From: Bacteroidaceae bacterium
GTDB taxonomy: Bacteria; Bacteroidota; Bacteroidia; Bacteroidales; Bacteroidaceae
Assembly: GCA_017466965.1 (NCBI GenBank)
Contig: JAFTTD010000331.1
Coordinates: 1-8,888, forward strand
DNA length: 8,888 nt
Direction: 5' to 3'
Each line of letters begins with the position of its first letter. Positions within the stretch are counted from its first letter, which is position 1. Positions 7,183 to 8,888 of the stretch are shown here, piece after piece. The notes under the pieces are model-generated. The model ran no database searches and was not told the DNA's origin. It saw nothing but the letters and a program-made list of their open reading frames with translations. The position numbers and the translations under genes are program-made.

Positions 7183-7485
7183 ATGGCAAAGGAATCAATG
7201 AAAGCACGCGAAGTAAAGCGTGCAAAGCTCGTAGCAAAGTATGCCGCTAAGCGTGCTGCTTTGAAGAAGGTTGTTGCTACTGCATAGTATCCAATGGAAG
7301 CTTATGAGGCAGCTCGTGCGCTTCAGGCTATTCCTGCAAATGCAAACCCTATTCGTCTTCACAATCGCTGCAAGATTACAGGACGACCAAGAGGTTTTAT
7401 GCGCCAATTTGGTCTCTCACGTATTCAGTTCCGCGAGATGGCGTCTGCAGGCCTGATCCCAGGTGTAAAGAAAGCTAGCTGGTAA
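7183..7485 (+). CDS. rpsN: 30S ribosomal protein uS14, reading frame interrupted by in-frame TAG at codon 35
   Basis: uS14 binds 16S rRNA in the 30S head beside uS3 and uS10. The frame begins [29 protein letters not shown], runs to residue 34, meets TAG (7285-7287), and then continues in the same frame with [16 protein letters not shown] and the highly conserved core [41 protein letters not shown]. Counting the TAG as a residue, the product is 100 aa, a normal length for the long, zinc-free class; there are no paired CxxC motifs. Both halves look under purifying selection and the frame is unbroken, so a single substitution is the only lesion. Possible readings are a base-call error, stop-codon readthrough, or two separate products (34 aa and, from ATG 7294, 63 aa). 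A full second rpsN elsewhere cannot be excluded. The ATG at 7183 is preceded by AAGTAAGATAAA, without a Shine-Dalgarno sequence. Confidence 0.85.
7285..7287 (+). other. In-frame amber codon within rpsN
   Basis: Context is ACTGCA-TAG-TATCCA, between Ala34 and Tyr36 of uS14. It aligns with the variable linker between the two N-terminal helices, where relatives carry sequences such as TGDP. It is one substitution away from CAG, AAG, GAG, TGG, TCG, TTG, TAT or TAC. It is the only in-frame TAG in the coding sequence of this window. Confidence 0.9.
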
Positions 7486-7489
7486 TTGC

Positions 7490-7543
7490 GGTACCAGTTG
7501 TTTAGTAAACAAAAATCCGATGGTTACCAGTTCGGGGGTAACC
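7490..7543 (+). promoter_or_regulatory. Structured element after rpsN: two stem-loops with repeated GGT(T)ACCAGTT
   Basis: The first stem is TTGTTT (7498-7503) with AAACAA (7507-7512) around AGT. The second is GGTTACC (7522-7528) with GGTAACC (7537-7543) around an eight-base loop. GGTACCAGTT (7490-7499) is nearly repeated as GGTTACCAGTT (7522-7532). There is no U tract, so termination is not obvious. The element lies between rpsN and rpsH, in the longest gene-free spacer of the window. Its function is not known. Confidence 0.5.
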
Positions 7544-7649
7544 TGAAGATACTTTGCTTCTAACAAACGGCGATGGAAAACAGTGGTGAACTAAGCTCCT
7601 TCGCTGGTAAAGCTAAGTAAAGATAGTTTTAATTTTAATTTAAATATTG

Positions 7650-7674
7650 TCGGGGTAACCCAAACATGTCCCGA
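7650..7674 (+). promoter_or_regulatory. Stem-loop upstream of rpsH
   Basis: TCGGG (7650-7654) pairs with CCCGA (7670-7674), enclosing a loop that itself can form GGG (7653-7655) with CCC (7659-7661) as an alternative. It contains GGTAACC (7654-7660), an exact second copy of the sequence at 7537-7543. A/T-rich sequence flanks it on both sides, and the rpsH start lies 16 bases downstream. That position, just before the gene for uS8, would suit translational control, but no specific uS8-binding motif could be verified. Confidence 0.45.
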
Positions 7675-7690
7675 TTAATTTAATTCAATT

Positions 7691-8086
7691 ATGACAGATC
7701 CAATAGCTGATTATCTCACGAGACTGCGAAACGCAATCATGGCTAAGCACAAGGTTGTTGAAGTACCAGCCTCTAACCTGAAGAAAGAAATCACAAAGAT
7801 TCTTTTTGACAAAGGTTACATCTTGAACTACAAGTTCATTGAGGAGGGACCTCAGGGCTCTATTAAAATAGCGCTCAAGTATGACCCTCAAACAAAAGTA
7901 AGCGCTATTCAGTGCTTGAAGCGTGTTTCTCGTCCAGGTCTTCGTAAGTACACTGGATACAAGGACATGCCACGTGTTATAAATGGATTAGGTATCGCAG
8001 TTGTATCTACATCCAAAGGTGTTATGACAGACAAGGAAGCTTCAGAACTCAAGGTGGGTGGTGAAGTTCTTTGTTATGTTTATTAA
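7691..8086 (+). CDS. rpsH: 30S ribosomal protein uS8
   Basis: A protein of 131 residues. uS8 binds helix 21 of 16S rRNA and is central to platform assembly; in E. coli it also represses the spc operon by binding its mRNA. The N-terminal MTDPIADYLTRLRNAIMAKHKVVEVPAS and the C-terminal signature GLGIAVVSTSKGVMTDKEA (about 99-117), followed by GGEVLCYVY, identify it. The ATG at 7691 is preceded by TTAATTTAATTCAATT, with no Shine-Dalgarno sequence. Unlike its neighbours it stands 205 nt after the previous gene, beyond a structured spacer. Confidence 0.97.
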   Translation: MTDPIADYLTRLRNAIMAKHKVVEVPASNLKKEITKILFDKGYILNYKFIEEGPQGSIKIALKYDPQTKVSAIQCLKRVSRPGLRKYTGYKDMPRVINGLGIAVVSTSKGVMTDKEASELKVGGEVLCYVY

Positions 8087-8088
8087 TT

Positions 8089-8093
8089 AAGGA
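8089..8093 (+). promoter_or_regulatory. Shine-Dalgarno-like AAGGA for rplF
   Basis: AAGGA lies nine bases before the rplF ATG at 8103, just after the rpsH stop. It is weaker than the sites before rplW and rplE, but better than most starts in the window. Confidence 0.5.
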
Positions 8094-8102
8094 TGATATA
8101 TA

Positions 8103-8672
8103 ATGTCTAGAATTGGTAAATTACCTATTATTATTCCTGCTGGAGTTACTATTACTCATAAGGATGACATTGTAACTGTAAAAGGTCCTAAGGGCGAACT
8201 CAGCCAATATGTAAACCCTGCAATTAAGGTTACTATCGAGGACGGAAAGTTGACAATGGAGGAGAATGAAGAACTGATGCAGGATAATACAAAGCAGCGC
8301 CATGCATTCCACGGATTGTATCGCTCACTTGTTAACAACATGGTAGTTGGTGTTTCAGAAGGTTATAAGAAGACACTCCAGATTGTTGGTGTTGGCTATC
8401 GTGTTTCAAATCAAGGCAATCTTCTTGAATTCGCACTTGGATATTCTCATGCTATTCTTTTCGAACTTCCAAAGGAAATTAAAGTCGAAACTAAGTCTGA
8501 GAGAAATCAGGATCCTCTTATCATGCTCGAGTCTGCAGACAAGCAATTGCTTGGACTCGTTTGTGCTAAGATTCGCTCATTCCGTAAGCCTGAGCCATAT
8601 AAGGGTAAGGGTATTCGTTTCCAGGGCGAAGTTGTTAGAAGAAAGTCTGGTAAGTCTGCAAATGCTAAATAA
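8103..8672 (+). CDS. rplF: 50S ribosomal protein uL6
   Basis: A protein of 189 residues, slightly above the 177 of E. coli. uL6 binds 23S rRNA near the sarcin-ricin loop, close to where EF-G and EF-Tu dock. It has two repeats of the same fold. The start MSRIGKLPIIIPAGVTI and VTVKGPKGELS lie in the first. SEGYKKTLQIVGVGYRV (about 80-96) and the C-terminal signature PEPYKGKGIRFQGEVVRRKSGKS lie in the second. The N-terminus fixes the start at 8103. Sixteen bases separate it from rpsH and also from rplR. Confidence 0.97.
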   Translation: MSRIGKLPIIIPAGVTITHKDDIVTVKGPKGELSQYVNPAIKVTIEDGKLTMEENEELMQDNTKQRHAFHGLYRSLVNNMVVGVSEGYKKTLQIVGVGYRVSNQGNLLEFALGYSHAILFELPKEIKVETKSERNQDPLIMLESADKQLLGLVCAKIRSFRKPEPYKGKGIRFQGEVVRRKSGKSANAK

Positions 8673-8688
8673 TTAAATTGACAAGAGT

Positions 8689-8888
8689 ATGATTACAAAG
8701 ATTGAAAGACGTATCAAGATTAAATATAGAGTACGCAATAAGATTTCTGGTACTGCTGAGCGCCCACGTATGAGCGTATTCAGAAGCAATAAGCAGATTT
8801 ACGTTCAAGTAATTGATGACGATGCACAGAAGACACTCGTTGCTGCATCATCTCTTGGCTTGGAAAAGATGAACAAGTCTGAGCAAGC
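8689..8888 (+). CDS. rplR: 50S ribosomal protein uL18, N-terminal part (3' end outside window)
   Basis: The frame from ATG 8689 is open to the right edge and gives 66 complete codons. uL18 binds 5S rRNA with uL5 in the central protuberance. The residues [19 protein letters not shown], then [24 protein letters not shown] and TLVAASSLG, are the family's N-terminal arm and first strands. The family is usually around 115 residues, so roughly half is missing. The preceding bases AATTGACAAGAGT hold at most a weak ribosome binding site. This is the expected gene after rplF in the spc order. Confidence 0.94.
   Translation, partial: MITKIERRIKIKYRVRNKISGTAERPRMSVFRSNKQIYVQVIDDDAQKTLVAASSLGLEKMNKSEQ

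Noticed and set aside
7285..7296. Programmed frameshift as an explanation for the rpsN interruption
   Set aside because: Homology continues in the same frame on both sides of the TAG, so no change of frame is needed.
7183..7485. A variant genetic code with TAG read as glutamine or another residue
   Set aside because: Only one in-frame TAG is found in about 2,700 codons of this window. A reassigned codon should appear far more often, so an isolated event or error is more likely.
7522..7543. GGTTACC/GGTAACC hairpin as an intrinsic terminator after rpsN
   Set aside because: The stem is followed by TGAAGATACTTTG and not a U run, and the essential genes rpsH, rplF and rplR follow with no evident promoter.
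7621..7650. A/T-rich stretch TAGTTTTAATTTTAATTTAAAT as a promoter for rpsH
   Set aside because: TAGTTTTA only loosely resembles the TAnnTTTG element and no partner TTTG at proper distance is visible. Low-complexity A/T sequence gives such matches by chance.

Overview
This window is part of a bacterial ribosomal-protein supercluster, all genes on the + strand. It runs from the 3' end of fusA (EF-G), through the S10 operon genes (rpsJ-rplC-rplD-rplW-rplB-rpsS-rplV-rpsC-rplP-rpmC-rpsQ), into the spc genes (rplN-rplX-rplE-rpsN-rpsH-rplF and the start of rplR). The protein sequences look like Bacteroidota, most likely Bacteroidales and probably a Prevotella-like member. Supporting signs are the MGARK- start of uL22, the MEARNLRK- start of uS17, the DHPMGGGEG form of uL2, fusA directly followed by rpsJ with no tuf between, and A/T-rich initiation regions that mostly lack a Shine-Dalgarno sequence. 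The phylum call is firm; the genus is an inference from recall.

Layout: 3-671 fusA 3' part; 672-760 spacer with a strong stem-loop; 761-5915 S10 genes, tightly packed except for a 67-nt spacer with a nested stem-loop between rpsC and rplP; 5918-7485 rplN to rpsN; 7486-7690 an unusually long 205-nt spacer with repeated, mutually complementary GGTTACC/GGTAACC elements; 7691-8672 rpsH and rplF; 8689 to the right edge, the start of rplR. The products assemble together: primary rRNA binders (uS8, uS17, uL2, uL3, uL4, uL22, uL23, uL24), the 30S head group (uS3, uS10, uS14, uS19), and the central-protuberance and tRNA-site proteins (uL5, uL16, uL18). EF-G, which translocates on the finished ribosome, is encoded just upstream.

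The main anomaly is rpsN. The uS14 reading frame is conserved on both sides of an in-frame TAG at codon 35 (7285-7287), with no frameshift. The TAG is the only in-frame amber codon in about 2,700 codons, and no gene in the window ends in TAG. It lies in the variable linker of an otherwise essential protein, with an in-frame ATG 7 nt later that would give a 63-residue C-terminal fragment. It may be a sequencing or assembly error, a readthrough site, or a naturally split uS14. Directly after it comes the structured 205-nt spacer ahead of rpsH, whose product uS8 is the classical spc-operon autoregulator in E. coli. These two adjacent oddities are what most deserve a second look; the rest of the window is ordinary, well-conserved housekeeping DNA.
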